A stretch of DNA of 64,000 bases from Candidatus Villigracilis propinquus (GCA_016714565.1 JADKDM010000038.1:263467-327466), one strand, 5' to 3'; numbered from the stretch's first letter, positions 16,911 through 26,889 are shown. Numbers and translations: made by a program. The notes: generated by a model from the sequence alone, not told the origin.

Positions 16911-18395
16911 TTAAGGGCGGCGCGTTTCGAAGATCACTTCAGGGTATTGCTTTGCTAACCCATCGAACAGCGTCTCAGAACTACCCTTCAAATGTTGGTC
17001 GAAAAATGCCAGCGAATATGCGTTGATAATATCGTGTGCTCGCTGGATACCGATTGGCCCACTGAAACCAATTGCCGGGAAAATCGGCGATATATAAGAA
17101 GCATCCGTCAAATCGATGTGGAACATCCCGGGTACCTGCACGAAGTAGCCATCTCCAGGCAGGCTGTTATACACCGCACGCATGGTGGACTGGGTTTGTT
17201 CGATGTCTTCCTCCGTCCAGCCACCAGATTTTTCTCTTTCGAGTCTCATTGTCTCAGCATCGCGGGTGATCCACATGACTGGCTGTTGCAAACCCAACTG
17301 AACGACATCGGCGCTCATGACAACATCCATCACCAAGCATGCCTTGAGACGTGGATCTTTCAAGCAAGCCTCGGCACCAACGATACCGCCGAATGAAACT
17401 CCAAATACACCAATGTGCTTCAAGTCCAACCTTTCTGTCAGGATATTATTTGGGTCAGTAGTATTGATCGCAGCAAGTTGATCGAGCGAAAAGCTAACAT
17501 CCTGCTCAAAATATGAAATGATATCGTCGGTAAAAGCCTGACCATTTAACAGCGGAACATTTTCAGACGGTCTGACGCTTTGTTGTGTGAGAGGATCCAT
17601 CTGGCTTTTTGACAACCCAGCAATTTGGTGCCCATTCGGGAAAACTACCGACGCAGAGACACCAGGCTGATCGATACCTACAACGATGTATCCATGCGAG
17701 ACTAATTCTTCAACTTGAAAGGTGCTCATCTGACGATAGCCAGTGAGTCCTTCCAGAAAGACAAGCACTGGGTAGTTGTTCCTGTCTTTCGCTACGGGTG
17801 CGGATGATACGGCGTTTGTGGTGACGTACTTAAGGTGTTTCAGGGAGAAATCCGGTAAATTATGTAAGCGCGCCATAGCTGTCGCAATAATGTCGGAATC
17901 TTGTATGTTTGAAGCATATGGAGATGACAATTCCGTATTAGCTGGATACCAAATCTGCACCATGAGTTCACGATGATCGTTTGGTTCGACGCTGAAAACT
18001 TCCAAGCGATTAACATCCACCCAGTGATAAGTCAACGTGCCGATCTTGTATGGTCCACTTGGGCGTGGGAAACGGAATACTGGAAGTGCAATCGGTAAAA
18101 TGATGGATACGATCAACGCGAATGCACTCAGCCCGATGGCAAGCCGTTTGATCACAAGCTGCTCATCCAAAAGAATAGTGTTCTGCAATAGCCAGGCAAG
18201 GAATAACAGTCCAGCCAGCGTATACGCAGGAACCATCTGCCAGTGTGGAGCCTCCATCAGTATTTGTGAAACAGCTATCAGCAGAGCGAGAGGCGCCAAA
18301 TATCGCATCCAGAATAATGCGCCAGGTAGAGGAATCATCAACACGAAGAAGGTCAATAGATGGATGAATGACAACAGGAATTCAAAAGGTCTCAT
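16911..18395 (-). CDS. Membrane-anchored alpha/beta hydrolase (PAF-acetylhydrolase-like)
   Basis: The first 125 residues contain four hydrophobic segments (MRPFEFLLSFIHLLTFFVLM onward), followed by a large hydrolase domain. The start of the domain, MVQIWYPA, and the block LVFLEGLTGYRQMSTFQVEE, with the nucleophile elbow GVSFGG near residue 335, resemble platelet-activating-factor acetylhydrolase isoform II and dienelactone-hydrolase-type esterases. The probable acid is Asp in LVMDVVM and the His is in PGMFHIDLTD. It likely hydrolyses a lipid or ester on the outer face of the membrane. Total length 494 residues, typical for Chloroflexota members with the N-terminal helices. Confidence 0.8.
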   Translation of the reverse strand: MRPFEFLLSFIHLLTFFVLMIPLPGALFWMRYLAPLALLIAVSQILMEAPHWQMVPAYTLAGLLFLAWLLQNTILLDEQLVIKRLAIGLSAFALIVSIILPIALPVFRFPRPSGPYKIGTLTYHWVDVNRLEVFSVEPNDHRELMVQIWYPANTELSSPYASNIQDSDIIATAMARLHNLPDFSLKHLKYVTTNAVSSAPVAKDRNNYPVLVFLEGLTGYRQMSTFQVEELVSHGYIVVGIDQPGVSASVVFPNGHQIAGLSKSQMDPLTQQSVRPSENVPLLNGQAFTDDIISYFEQDVSFSLDQLAAINTTDPNNILTERLDLKHIGVFGVSFGGIVGAEACLKDPRLKACLVMDVVMSADVVQLGLQQPVMWITRDAETMRLEREKSGGWTEEDIEQTQSTMRAVYNSLPGDGYFVQVPGMFHIDLTDASYISPIFPAIGFSGPIGIQRAHDIINAYSLAFFDQHLKGSSETLFDGLAKQYPEVIFETRRP

Positions 18396-18519
18396 CTGTC
18401 CGCCTCATCCGCACCGGAAGTTGCTTGCTGCAAATCTGCATTCCCTGCGCTTTGAGTTTGGGCCATCGCCTCGGACCTCCACACGTTTACTATCAGGACT
18501 GCCACCATACGATTTGTTT

Positions 18520-21273
18520 TCAAATTTTCACCTCTGGGTTGATACTCTTTTTTGCCACCCAGCTGTTACGGATTACCTTCGCTATTTCCAGCACCATCAA
18601 CGGGATTGCGCCCAATGCGAGAAGCAGAAGTCCGTCGGTGTACGATATTGTTGATGTCCTGAGGAAGCTGCCCAGTGTCTCGTTATGTTGGCTCCACACC
18701 TGGAGTCCGAATGAAATGGCGACCACAATGACAAGATTGATATTCGTGAAAAGGGAGATGCGCCAGACAGGCTTTGTTTCGCTGCGGGCGCCGAAGGAAC
18801 GCAGGAGTTCGGCGAAGACCAGAACGGCGAAGGCATAAGAGCGGGCGGTTTCCGTGGTTTCCGCCTGTAACATATAGTAGTAAACCCCAAACGCGACACC
18901 CGCCGTAAGGAAGCCGGTGAAGGCCATCGTGCGGAGAAAGCCGCGGCTTGTAATGCGCTCAGACTGGCGGCGCGGATGGCGCTTCATTACATCGGGGTCA
19001 ATGGGGTCGGTGGCGAGACAAAGTGCGGGCAGACCATCAGTGACGAGATTGATCCAAAGCAAATGGATTGGCAGCAACGGCGTTGGCAGACCGATGATCA
19101 CGCAGGCAGTCATCAGCAGGAGTTCACCGGTATTGCCCGCCAACAAGTATTGAAGTGTTTTGCGGATGTTATCGTAAATGCCGCGACCTTCTTCCACGGC
19201 GGCGACGATCGTGGCGAAGTTGTCATCAGTAATGATCATGTCTGCGGCTTGCTTGGTGACTTCGGTGCCTGATTTCCCCATGACAATGCCGATATCAGCG
19301 CCTTTGATCGCAGGGGCATCGTTGACGCCATCGCCAGTCATTGCCACTACTGCGTCGTTGGCTTTCCAGGCGCGAATGATGCGCAATTTATGTTCGGCGG
19401 TGACACGGGCGTACACAGTGATCGTGGGTACGCGCTTGCGGAGATCATCGTCGCTTATCTTGTCCAGCTCAATACCTGTGATGGACTTGTCCTCAACTGA
19501 CGCGAGGCCGATTTCGCGTGAAATGGCTGTCGCGGTATCCGGATGATCTCCGGTAATCATCACAACCTGGATACCTGCAGCGCGACATTTCTCAATGGCA
19601 TCTTTGGCTTGTTGACGTGGCGGATCATACATTCCTGACAGACCCACGAAGACGAGATCCTTTTCCACGACCTCTGCAGTAAGGTCAGTGGGCGAAGCGT
19701 CCTCCAAGTCACGATAGGCTGAACCGAGCACACGCAACGCTTGTTTCGCCATCGTGGTATTTTGCGCCAAAACGTTCTGACGATCCTCATCTGTAATGGA
19801 GTGAACCTCGTGGCTGGCGTAGAAGTTGGTGCAGCGCTTTAACAGCACATCGGGAGCACCGTTAATGAATGCGCGCAGTTTCCCATTCGACATCTTGCGA
19901 ATTACTGTGCTGAGTTTGCGATCGGAGTCGAAAGGTATCTCGTGATGCTTCGGCAACTCCTTCTCGATGCCTTCGCGGTTGCCGCCAGCTTTGAGACCGG
20001 CAGCGAGCAACGCACCTTCGGTGGGATCGCCCACAACTTTCCATGTCCCTTCTTCCTGGACGAGATTAGCGTTGTTACAAGCGAGAATGACGGTCGCGAG
20101 TTCAAGCAGCGGTGCCAGATGTGGCGCTTCCGCCTTTTTGTCTTCGAATCGCACTTCACCATCCGGCCCATAGCCTTCACCGATAACTTCGTAGCGTTGA
20201 CCTGCGACGTAAAGCGCGCGCGCAGTCATTTCGCCGACAGTCAAAGTTCCGGTCTTGTCTGTGCAGATGACGCTGGTTGAGCCGAGCGTCTCAACTGCTG
20301 GCAGCCTGCGTATGAGTGCGCCGCGACGGGACATGCGCGACACTCCGAGCGCGAGTGCAACGGTGACAACGGCAGGAAGCCCTTCTGGTACAGCAGCCAC
20401 GGCAAGACTGACCGAAGTCATGAACAACTCCATGGGATCCGTTCCGCGCAGCAATCCCAGCACGAATAGAAGCACAACTATGCCTAGTGTGACCCATACA
20501 AGGATGCGTCCGAACGAGTCGAGTTTTTGCTGAAGTGGAGTGCCAAGCTCTGCGCCTGCTTCCTCCATCAGGCCTGCGATGTGACCCAGTTCAGTATTCA
20601 TTGCTGTTGCCACGACCACGGCTTGACCCGTACCTGATGCGATGCTCGTCCCCATAAAGATCATGTTTTTGCGATCGGCAAGCGCAACCTCGCCTGCTTC
20701 AAGCTGAGTGGATTCTTTTGTCACAGACTCTGACTCACCTGTCAGCGCGGACTCGATGCACTTGAGCGAAACCGCCTCCATCAGCCTCGCATCTGCCGCG
20801 ACCAGGTCACCAGCTTCCAGCGTGAGGATGTCACCGGCGACGATTCCCGAAACAGGAATAGAAGCGACTTGCCCGCCGCGCCGTACTTTCGCTTGCGGCG
20901 CCGTCATTTTTTTTAGCGCTGCGATGGACTTCTCAGCGTTGAATTCCTGATAGAAGCCGATAACAGCGTTGAGAACGACGATGGCGAGGATGGCGATTGC
21001 GTCCACCATTTCACCCAGCACACCCGAGACGACCCCCGCCGCGATTAGAATCCAGATGAGGATACTTTTAAATTGCCCAAGAAAAATCTGCACCGGGCTG
21101 ATATGCTTGCCTTCTTTTATCTCATTCGCGCCATCAGCCGCGAGGCGTTGTGCTGCTTCCTGCGCAGACAGACCGTTTGCCGAGGAGCCAAGTTGTGCCA
21201 GAACATCCTCAGCAGACTGACTGTGCCAGGTTATATTTTTTGGTTGTGCGTCAACAGTGTTTGCTGAGGTCAT
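18520..21273 (-). CDS. P-type cation-transporting ATPase, Ca2+-ATPase-like (type II)
   Basis: The 917-residue protein has all P-type marks: N-terminal cation ATPase domain (WHSQSAEDVLAQLGSSANGL), actuator loop TGES, the phosphorylation motif DKTGTLT, TGDHPDTA, GDGVNDAPA and a C-terminal six-helix region. The M4 motif VAAVPEGLPAVVTVALALG is that of SERCA/PMR1-like Ca2+ (or Mn2+) pumps, so calcium export at the expense of ATP is the likeliest role. It lacks an N-terminal heavy-metal binding domain. It is the last gene before the hydrolase on the same strand and sits downstream of the lyase gene with a 109-base gap that contains no clear terminator. Confidence 0.92.
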   Translation of the reverse strand: MTSANTVDAQPKNITWHSQSAEDVLAQLGSSANGLSAQEAAQRLAADGANEIKEGKHISPVQIFLGQFKSILIWILIAAGVVSGVLGEMVDAIAILAIVVLNAVIGFYQEFNAEKSIAALKKMTAPQAKVRRGGQVASIPVSGIVAGDILTLEAGDLVAADARLMEAVSLKCIESALTGESESVTKESTQLEAGEVALADRKNMIFMGTSIASGTGQAVVVATAMNTELGHIAGLMEEAGAELGTPLQQKLDSFGRILVWVTLGIVVLLFVLGLLRGTDPMELFMTSVSLAVAAVPEGLPAVVTVALALGVSRMSRRGALIRRLPAVETLGSTSVICTDKTGTLTVGEMTARALYVAGQRYEVIGEGYGPDGEVRFEDKKAEAPHLAPLLELATVILACNNANLVQEEGTWKVVGDPTEGALLAAGLKAGGNREGIEKELPKHHEIPFDSDRKLSTVIRKMSNGKLRAFINGAPDVLLKRCTNFYASHEVHSITDEDRQNVLAQNTTMAKQALRVLGSAYRDLEDASPTDLTAEVVEKDLVFVGLSGMYDPPRQQAKDAIEKCRAAGIQVVMITGDHPDTATAISREIGLASVEDKSITGIELDKISDDDLRKRVPTITVYARVTAEHKLRIIRAWKANDAVVAMTGDGVNDAPAIKGADIGIVMGKSGTEVTKQAADMIITDDNFATIVAAVEEGRGIYDNIRKTLQYLLAGNTGELLLMTACVIIGLPTPLLPIHLLWINLVTDGLPALCLATDPIDPDVMKRHPRRQSERITSRGFLRTMAFTGFLTAGVAFGVYYYMLQAETTETARSYAFAVLVFAELLRSFGARSETKPVWRISLFTNINLVIVVAISFGLQVWSQHNETLGSFLRTSTISYTDGLLLLALGAIPLMVLEIAKVIRNSWVAKKSINPEVKI

Positions 21274-21382
21274 GCTGTGGCTCCTTAATTACTTTAGTCG
21301 AGATATTTATCTACTAATGACATAGCAGTTAGCATCGACTATCGAGATACTCTGAATATTTCCTGTCATCGATCAGAATAAA

Positions 21383-22807
21383 TTATGTTAATCGTCGAAG
21401 ATCACCCAATGCGGCTTCGACTTCTTCAATGGTAACCAACCGATCACCATTCACATTTTTAAGCTTGCCATCTTTTGCCTTCTCCACAGCGAGGTCATGG
21501 ATCGTCATATTGCGTGCCGCAGCTTCTTTGACCAGTTCTGCTCCCTGGCTGTAGCCGATTAAAGGGTTCAATGCAGTCACCACAATCGGGTTTTGTGCGA
21601 GCCAGCCTTCAGCTTTTACTCGGTTTGCTGTGATCCCACGCACCGCCTGATCTGTGAACGCTTGCACCGCGCCAATTGTTATTTGCATCATTTCGAAAAG
21701 ATTATGGGCAATGACTGGCATCATCACATTCAATTCGAGCTGCCCCGCTTGTGTTGCCAAAGCTATGGTTACGTCGCAGCCGATCACCTGGAACATTGCC
21801 ATATCAAGCATCTCCGCCATAACCGGATTGACCTTGCCCGGCATAATGCTGGAACCAGGTTGAACTGCTGGTAGGCGAATCTCATCCAGCCCGGTTGTTG
21901 GACCTGAACTGAGCAGACGAAAGTCGTTGGCGATACGGATAAGAGTCAGCGCCAGAGTCCGCAGTGAGGCTGAAAATGCAGTTGCATCAGCCATTGATTG
22001 CATCGACTCAAATAGATTGTCAGACTCACGCAGCTTCAGAGTAGTCAACTCTGACAGTTTTCTGACCATCTGTCGGTGGTAGTCAGGATGCGCGTTCAAT
22101 CCCGACCCGACAGCTGTTCCCCCGATCCCCAGTCGACTCAGCCCCTCAGCAGCGTACTGAATCCGCTCCGCATCCCGCTCGATGGCTTTGGCATAAGCGC
22201 CGAATTCCTGTCCCAATCGAATCGGGACGGCATCCTGCAAATGGGTGCGTCCCGATTTGACAATGTCATCGAACTCGACGGCTTTAGCGATCAATGCGTC
22301 AGATAAATTTTTAAGTGTGTTGAGCAGTTCATCCAAACGCCAGAGACATCCCAGCCGTATCGCAGTTGGAATAACGTCGTTGGTAGATTGCGCCATGTTG
22401 ACATGATCATTTGGATGGACACGATATTCCCCAAGCTTTCCACCCAGGAGTTGCGTGGCACGATTGGCGATCACTTCATTGATGTTCATGTGATGGCTGG
22501 TCCCCGCGCCCGCCTGAAATGGATCAACGACAAATTGCTCGTTCCATTTCCCGTCGATCACTTCTTGCGCAGCCTGGATGATGGCGTTTGCCTTTTCTAA
22601 GTCGATCAGCCCCAAGTCTTTGTTGACCTCGGCAGCCGCTCTCTTGATCACACCCATTGACCAGATAAAAGCCAGTCGGGGCTTTAGCCCTGATATAGGA
22701 AAGTTCTCGATTGCGCGTTGGGTCTGTGCACCATATAGAGCGTTCGATGAGACAAATACATCGCCAAGTGAGTCGCGTTCAACACGAGTGGCTGACTTAT
22801 TTTTCAT
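21383..22807 (-). CDS. Fumarase/aspartase superfamily lyase
   Basis: The 474-residue protein has the superfamily signature GSSIMPGKVNPVMAEM and the active-site blocks SGRTHLQDAVPIRLGQEF, GGTAVGSGLNAHPDY and AGTSHHMNINEVIANRA. It should catalyse reversible elimination from a succinyl substrate: water (class II fumarase) or ammonia (aspartase). Signature wording is mixed: GKVNP resembles fumarase, whereas GQLELNVMMPVIAHNLFEMM is closer to aspartase-like members, so the exact substrate is left open. The ATG at 22807 directly follows the stop of the flavoprotein gene (TAG at 22812-22810), so translation is probably coupled; a GTG at 22810 is an alternative start. Confidence 0.85.
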   Translation of the reverse strand: MKNKSATRVERDSLGDVFVSSNALYGAQTQRAIENFPISGLKPRLAFIWSMGVIKRAAAEVNKDLGLIDLEKANAIIQAAQEVIDGKWNEQFVVDPFQAGAGTSHHMNINEVIANRATQLLGGKLGEYRVHPNDHVNMAQSTNDVIPTAIRLGCLWRLDELLNTLKNLSDALIAKAVEFDDIVKSGRTHLQDAVPIRLGQEFGAYAKAIERDAERIQYAAEGLSRLGIGGTAVGSGLNAHPDYHRQMVRKLSELTTLKLRESDNLFESMQSMADATAFSASLRTLALTLIRIANDFRLLSSGPTTGLDEIRLPAVQPGSSIMPGKVNPVMAEMLDMAMFQVIGCDVTIALATQAGQLELNVMMPVIAHNLFEMMQITIGAVQAFTDQAVRGITANRVKAEGWLAQNPIVVTALNPLIGYSQGAELVKEAAARNMTIHDLAVEKAKDGKLKNVNGDRLVTIEEVEAALGDLRRLT

Positions 22808-22809
22808 CA

Positions 22810-24327
22810 CTATCCGCCAGGGCTGTCATTGACGGTGAGTCTTTCACTGGGTGACTGTTTTTCCGATATCTCACTGTCAAATGCGTCAGGAATCTGTATA
22901 GCTTCATCCAATAACACCCCATTTGTGATGATAACTTTTGAAGCTTTCTCTTTCATCGCATCGCCAGCCGCCCAACGTACCGCTTCAGCCATCGTCGGAT
23001 ACGGCAGCATTGCTTCAGCCATCTTTTTAGCCGTCAAGCCAAAGCGCATCGCATAAACTACGGGCGCAATTAGTTCACCTGCGTTTGCACCGAGAATATG
23101 CCCGCCAAGTATTTTTCCATCCACATCTGTCAGAAGTTTTACGCTGCCAAAGGTTTGATCGTTGGCGATCGCGCGATCGAGTTTGTTGAAATATGCACGT
23201 CCCACGCGGTACTCAATCTTGGCTTCCTTTAATTCTGCCTCTGACATGCCTACTCGTGCCAGTTCGGGATCAGTGAATGTCACCCAGGGGATGACGCGAT
23301 CGTCAAATGCTTTTGGCTTGCTGGCAAACATATTATGCACAACCAGTTCGCCTTGATCCGATGCAACATGTGTGAATTGATATTTGCTGGCAATATCACC
23401 AGCTGCCCAGATGTGCGGCACATTTGTACGCAGGGCTGCATTGGTCGTAATGCCTTCTTTAGTATATTGAACACCAGCCGCCTCAAGATTGAGTTTGTCC
23501 AGCGCAGGTCGCCGCCCAACCGCCACCAAAAGTTGATCGGCTGCGATATCTTCTTCCTTGCCATTTGCACAATGGACATGAATATTTTTGCCGTGCTCAT
23601 TGGTCTCGCCGCAACGCATCTCGGCGCCAAATTCCAGTCGGATGCCTTCTTCAGTAAGCTTCGAACATAGCAGCATTGCAAGCTCAGGATCTTCGCGCGG
23701 TAAGGGCTGCTTGCCACGCTCAAGCACCACAACTTGCGAGCCAAGGCGGCTAAACATCTGCGCGAACTCCAGTCCGATAGGACCGGCGCCAATCACCACC
23801 AGACGCTTCGGTAGTTCAGGCAAAGACACGGCTTCCACATTGGTGATGTATCCGGTTTCTGCCAGTCCCTCAATATCCGGAATCATCGCGACAGTGCCTG
23901 TCGCGATGAGGAATCGCTTGCCGCGCAATATTTCGCCGTTCACAAGGATTTCATGTGGTGACGTGAACATCGCCTGGCCCATGAACAGGTCAATGCCTTG
24001 CGCAGCGATGCCCGCACGAGCCTGTTCGAGTGTACCGCCGCGAATAGTATCCTGCACCTGCCGCACATGCGCCTGCACCGCTTCCCAGTCAACTTTGGCT
24101 TGGGGGATTCGCAAACCAAGTCCAGTGGCGTGCTGGGCATGGTACAAGACTGAGGCCGTGTGTAAAAGTGTTTTCGTTGGGTCGCAGCCATAGTTAAGAC
24201 ATGTACCTCCCAACTTATCACGCTCTACCAGCGCGACACGCTTGCCCAACCCTGCCGCATTACCAGCAGCAGTACTGCCCGCCCCCCCTGCGCCAATCAC
24301 GATTAAATCATATTCGTTTTTTGTCAT
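22810..24327 (-). CDS. MerA/dihydrolipoamide-dehydrogenase-like flavoprotein disulfide reductase
   Basis: This 505-residue protein starts with the FAD-binding motif VIGAGGAGSTAAGNAA and has the redox-active CLNYGC pair at residues 43-48, an NAD(P)H Rossmann motif VIGAGPIGLEFAQMF near 185 and the second FAD motif IWAAGDIASKYQFTHVASDQ. It looks like the MerA-like subgroup: the C-terminal catalytic His of dihydrolipoamide dehydrogenase (HPT) is Tyr here (LPYPTMAEA), and both the N-terminal NmerA domain and the vicinal C-terminal Cys pair of true mercuric reductases are missing. The natural substrate is therefore unknown. It is preceded by a small gene 18 bases away and followed by the lyase with no gap. 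Confidence 0.85.
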   Translation of the reverse strand: MTKNEYDLIVIGAGGAGSTAAGNAAGLGKRVALVERDKLGGTCLNYGCDPTKTLLHTASVLYHAQHATGLGLRIPQAKVDWEAVQAHVRQVQDTIRGGTLEQARAGIAAQGIDLFMGQAMFTSPHEILVNGEILRGKRFLIATGTVAMIPDIEGLAETGYITNVEAVSLPELPKRLVVIGAGPIGLEFAQMFSRLGSQVVVLERGKQPLPREDPELAMLLCSKLTEEGIRLEFGAEMRCGETNEHGKNIHVHCANGKEEDIAADQLLVAVGRRPALDKLNLEAAGVQYTKEGITTNAALRTNVPHIWAAGDIASKYQFTHVASDQGELVVHNMFASKPKAFDDRVIPWVTFTDPELARVGMSEAELKEAKIEYRVGRAYFNKLDRAIANDQTFGSVKLLTDVDGKILGGHILGANAGELIAPVVYAMRFGLTAKKMAEAMLPYPTMAEAVRWAAGDAMKEKASKVIITNGVLLDEAIQIPDAFDSEISEKQSPSERLTVNDSPGG

Positions 24328-24345
24328 GGATTGTTTATCCTGTGC

Positions 24346-24732
24346 CTAACGGTGATTGTAGAACTCGACTTGCCAGCGCCACTCACTCCCATCTTCTGCA
24401 TTCCACCATTGGATTAATACGCCGACTTCACCTCCTGGTAATAGCACGCACTGACCGATATCCTTTTTGGTTGGCCAGCGATCTTGACGTGTTACTCGAT
24501 TCTCTCGACGGGTCAGGATTGCCATCGGTCGGTCTGCAGTCTGCGCCAAATCCTGACCGTAAGCCAGGCGACGACCCTTATCACTCCGAATCTCAACTGT
24601 GAGTGATGGAGGTGGAGCATGCACGACGAGGATGTTAGTAGCCGCCAATCGGCCTCGAGCAAAGGAAATACCGGTTGCACCAGCCTGGGGATACCAGAGA
24701 TCCCAGAGTTGAAGAGGATTACTTTTAATCAT
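24346..24732 (-). CDS. Conserved-looking hypothetical protein, soluble, 128 residues
   Basis: I do not recognise a family. The protein is Trp-rich (LWDLWYP, QWWNAEDGSEWRWQVEFYNH at the end) and contains a central LTVEIRSDKGRRLAYGQDLA block; no signal peptide or membrane segment is seen. The ATG follows a strong GGAGGTTCTACC ribosome binding site and the stop is 18 bases ahead of the flavoprotein start, so the two are likely co-transcribed. Its codon use looks like that of its neighbours. Confidence 0.6.
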   Translation of the reverse strand: MIKSNPLQLWDLWYPQAGATGISFARGRLAATNILVVHAPPPSLTVEIRSDKGRRLAYGQDLAQTADRPMAILTRRENRVTRQDRWPTKKDIGQCVLLPGGEVGVLIQWWNAEDGSEWRWQVEFYNHR

Positions 24733-24867
24733 AGGTAGAACCTCCAGAATGTGAAAACGAAAAATAAACGAAGCGTTCAGTCGGAGTTTTATGACGAATT
24801 TAATCCGGACTGTGTTTCGCTTGTAGTGTGCCAGACCATCTATGATCAGTATCTGACGGACGCCGAA

Positions 24868-25481
24868 TTACCCGCCGAGTGTTTGATCCTGATTTTTAAA
24901 CCAGGCGAGCGCTTGCTCAAAATGTTGTGGCTCAAAATCCGGCCAATATTCATCTCTGACATAAAAATCTGCATACACCGATTGCACCGGGAGAAAACCG
25001 CTCAACCGGCGTGCGCCTCCCCAGCGTACAATCAAATCCAGACGTGAAACTTCATCTGAATGCAGTCCGCCGTTTTTAAGACCAGCAGATCCATTCCTCA
25101 GCCATAGTTGACGAGTAGATTCACTTTCATCCCAATGCCCTGGCGCTGCCGGAATTCTTTCAACGCAATCGGGAATTGCAGCGAAGTTTCATCACCGACA
25201 ATCAGCAAGGCCGCCCCACGGCGTACAATCTCGAAGGCGAATGCAACGGTGGCCGCGATGAAGGCCTGTTTCTGGACAGAAGGCCGTTTGGTGTTATCTT
25301 GAGTGAAGCAAAAGATGGAAACTTCCTTGATCCCGTATTCTTTACATTTCTCGTACAATAAGAATCCAGGATCGATGCCGTGAGCATATCCAGATTCTTT
25401 GGACAAACCATGATTTACGGCCCAGCGGCGATTTCCATCGGGAATGAAACCAACATGGTTTGGGATTTTGTTATTCACCAT
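24868..25481 (-). pseudogene. Short cis-prenyltransferase (UppS-like), stop plus frameshift
   Basis: From the ATG at 25481 (AAAGGAG ribosome binding site) the protein reads HVGFIPDGNRRWAVNHG, the diphosphate-binding motif of undecaprenyl diphosphate synthases, then IKEVSIFCFTQDNTKRP. A TGA at 25098-25100 falls where NYGW is expected. The following sequence continues in frame to LLVLK and then, after one missing A in the run at 25073-25077, in the next frame through NGGLHSDEVSRLDLIVRWGG, ARRLSGFLPVQSVYADFYV and EYWPDFEPQHF to a TAA at 24868. All catalytic blocks are well kept, so errors are possible. Restored length is about 204 residues, shorter than canonical UppS (about 240). Confidence 0.75.
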
Positions 25482-25500
25482 GGCAACTCCTTTAGTTAGT

Positions 25501-25523
25501 TAACGACTTAAGTTCAGTCGTTA
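25501..25523. promoter_or_regulatory. Inverted repeat upstream of the prenyltransferase gene
   Basis: TAACGAC at 25501-25507 and GTCGTTA at 25517-25523 form a 7 bp inverted repeat with a 9-base spacer, about 20-42 bases upstream of the start codon. Size and place suit a regulator-binding site, or a weak hairpin ending the ABC transporter transcript. Confidence 0.35.
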
Positions 25524-25572
25524 GATAGATTGCCTCAAAGAAGAGACATTTTTAGCGCCCAACGGTTTACAT

Positions 25573-26889
25573 TTAAGCGTATTGACTTTCCATTTTTTTC
25601 CTTAGAAGTATCCAGTCCGCCAGGAAGAGTACGATCCCGATGGCTGTAATTCCTAAAAATATCAGCAAGGGTATTGAGGCTCCACGCAGCATAATATCTT
25701 GCAGCATTCGAATGCCGTACGTAGCAGGTAATGACCAGGCCAGGACTGTGATCGGTTCCCTCATCAAGCGCAGGTCCAGAAAAAATCCGCTAAAGAAGAT
25801 GCTGGCCAGCAGCAATAACATCGAATACTGGACCGCTTGCGTATCGGTCTCTGAAATCAGCGAGATGAAGAAGCCGACACCAAGGGAAGTAAAAAGCAGG
25901 ACAACCACTGCTAAAGCATAATCCTGCATATGGCCTAAAATGGGAATCTTTAACAGCCAGACAGCGAGGGCGGTAATTATGCCGGCTAGTATTATTTCAA
26001 AGAACAGATAACTAAGATATTTCCCCGCTAAAGTTTCAAAAGCTGTAATGGGAGATACTCTGAACAATTCCATGATCCCGGAACGCGTTTCTCGAACAAT
26101 GGACAGGGATGCAAAGGTTATGGAGAAGTGCTGCAGGAGCAGAACGATCACTGCTGGAGCAAAGAACCCGGTGACAGTCAATTGGGTATCAGATAGCCCG
26201 AAGATCTTTGCGGAGAATGGGCGGACCATAACATCAGAAGCCAAAGAACGAAATGTAGTTAGTTTTTCATACAAGGCAGTCAGGTCTTTCTCGATAATTG
26301 CAGCTTGCGCATTGCCATCCCCAGTTGGAATGGCTTTTTGGAGCGCTTGTGTCTTTACGATCGCGGTTTTCATATTGCTTTGCAGGGAGTCAGAGTCGGC
26401 TTGTCCCTGTTCGACTATGGACCGTAAAAATTGACTATTGATCGCATCTATATATGCTCTTGCTACAGATTGAATGTATCCGATCTGGAGTGGGTCGACT
26501 TCATTGTGATAAACAAGAAACTCAGCCTGCTGATTGCTTTGGATTGTTTCCAATGGAACAAGCGGTACGACAATCACCATGTCTGTCTGGTTGAGGGCCA
26601 GTTTTGCCAGCGCCTGTTCTTTATCACTCACTCTTACATAATCAACAAGCGACGATTTAAAGGATTCGGTAAATGTAGCGATCTCTTTCTGAAAAGAATT
26701 TGGATCTGCGACTACGATCGTTGTCCTCAAAGTTCGGCCCTGGTCAGGATATGCCAGCCCGAATAAAAACATGATTAAAAACGGACCTAATACGAGAGTC
26801 AAAATGAGTCTGGGCTGGCGAAAAATCTCTGTCAGCTCCTTGCTTATGAATGAAGAAATTCGGATTAAGGATTTGAAGAATCTAATCAT
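25573..26889 (-). CDS. ABC-2 type transporter permease
   Basis: The 438-residue protein has one N-terminal membrane helix after the short cytoplasmic stretch SKELTEIFRQPRLILTLVLG, a large extracytoplasmic domain (about 45-225), and five C-terminal helices with the ABC-2 pattern (FSITFASLSIVRETRSGIME, ETLAGKYLSYLFFEI, LPATYGIRMLQDIML). This is the shape of type-V exporters such as YhhJ/YbhR that move drugs, lipids or polysaccharides out of the cell. It overlaps the ATPase gene by 8 bases and is therefore its membrane partner. The cargo is not known. Confidence 0.85.
   Translation of the reverse strand: MIRFFKSLIRISSFISKELTEIFRQPRLILTLVLGPFLIMFLFGLAYPDQGRTLRTTIVVADPNSFQKEIATFTESFKSSLVDYVRVSDKEQALAKLALNQTDMVIVVPLVPLETIQSNQQAEFLVYHNEVDPLQIGYIQSVARAYIDAINSQFLRSIVEQGQADSDSLQSNMKTAIVKTQALQKAIPTGDGNAQAAIIEKDLTALYEKLTTFRSLASDVMVRPFSAKIFGLSDTQLTVTGFFAPAVIVLLLQHFSITFASLSIVRETRSGIMELFRVSPITAFETLAGKYLSYLFFEIILAGIITALAVWLLKIPILGHMQDYALAVVVLLFTSLGVGFFISLISETDTQAVQYSMLLLLASIFFSGFFLDLRLMREPITVLAWSLPATYGIRMLQDIMLRGASIPLLIFLGITAIGIVLFLADWILLRKKMESQYA

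Noticed and set aside
22810..24327. True mercuric reductase with a mer operon
   Set aside because: The N-terminal and C-terminal mercury-binding cysteines are absent and no merR, merT or merP gene is nearby.
2033..25100. Other in-frame stops (TAG at 2033, TGA at 8004, TGA at 25098) as signs of recoding or a variant code with TGA as Trp
   Set aside because: Many intact genes in the window end in TGA and use TGG for Trp, the stops lack a following SECIS-like hairpin, and they lie in genes with further damage, so mutation or sequence error is simpler.
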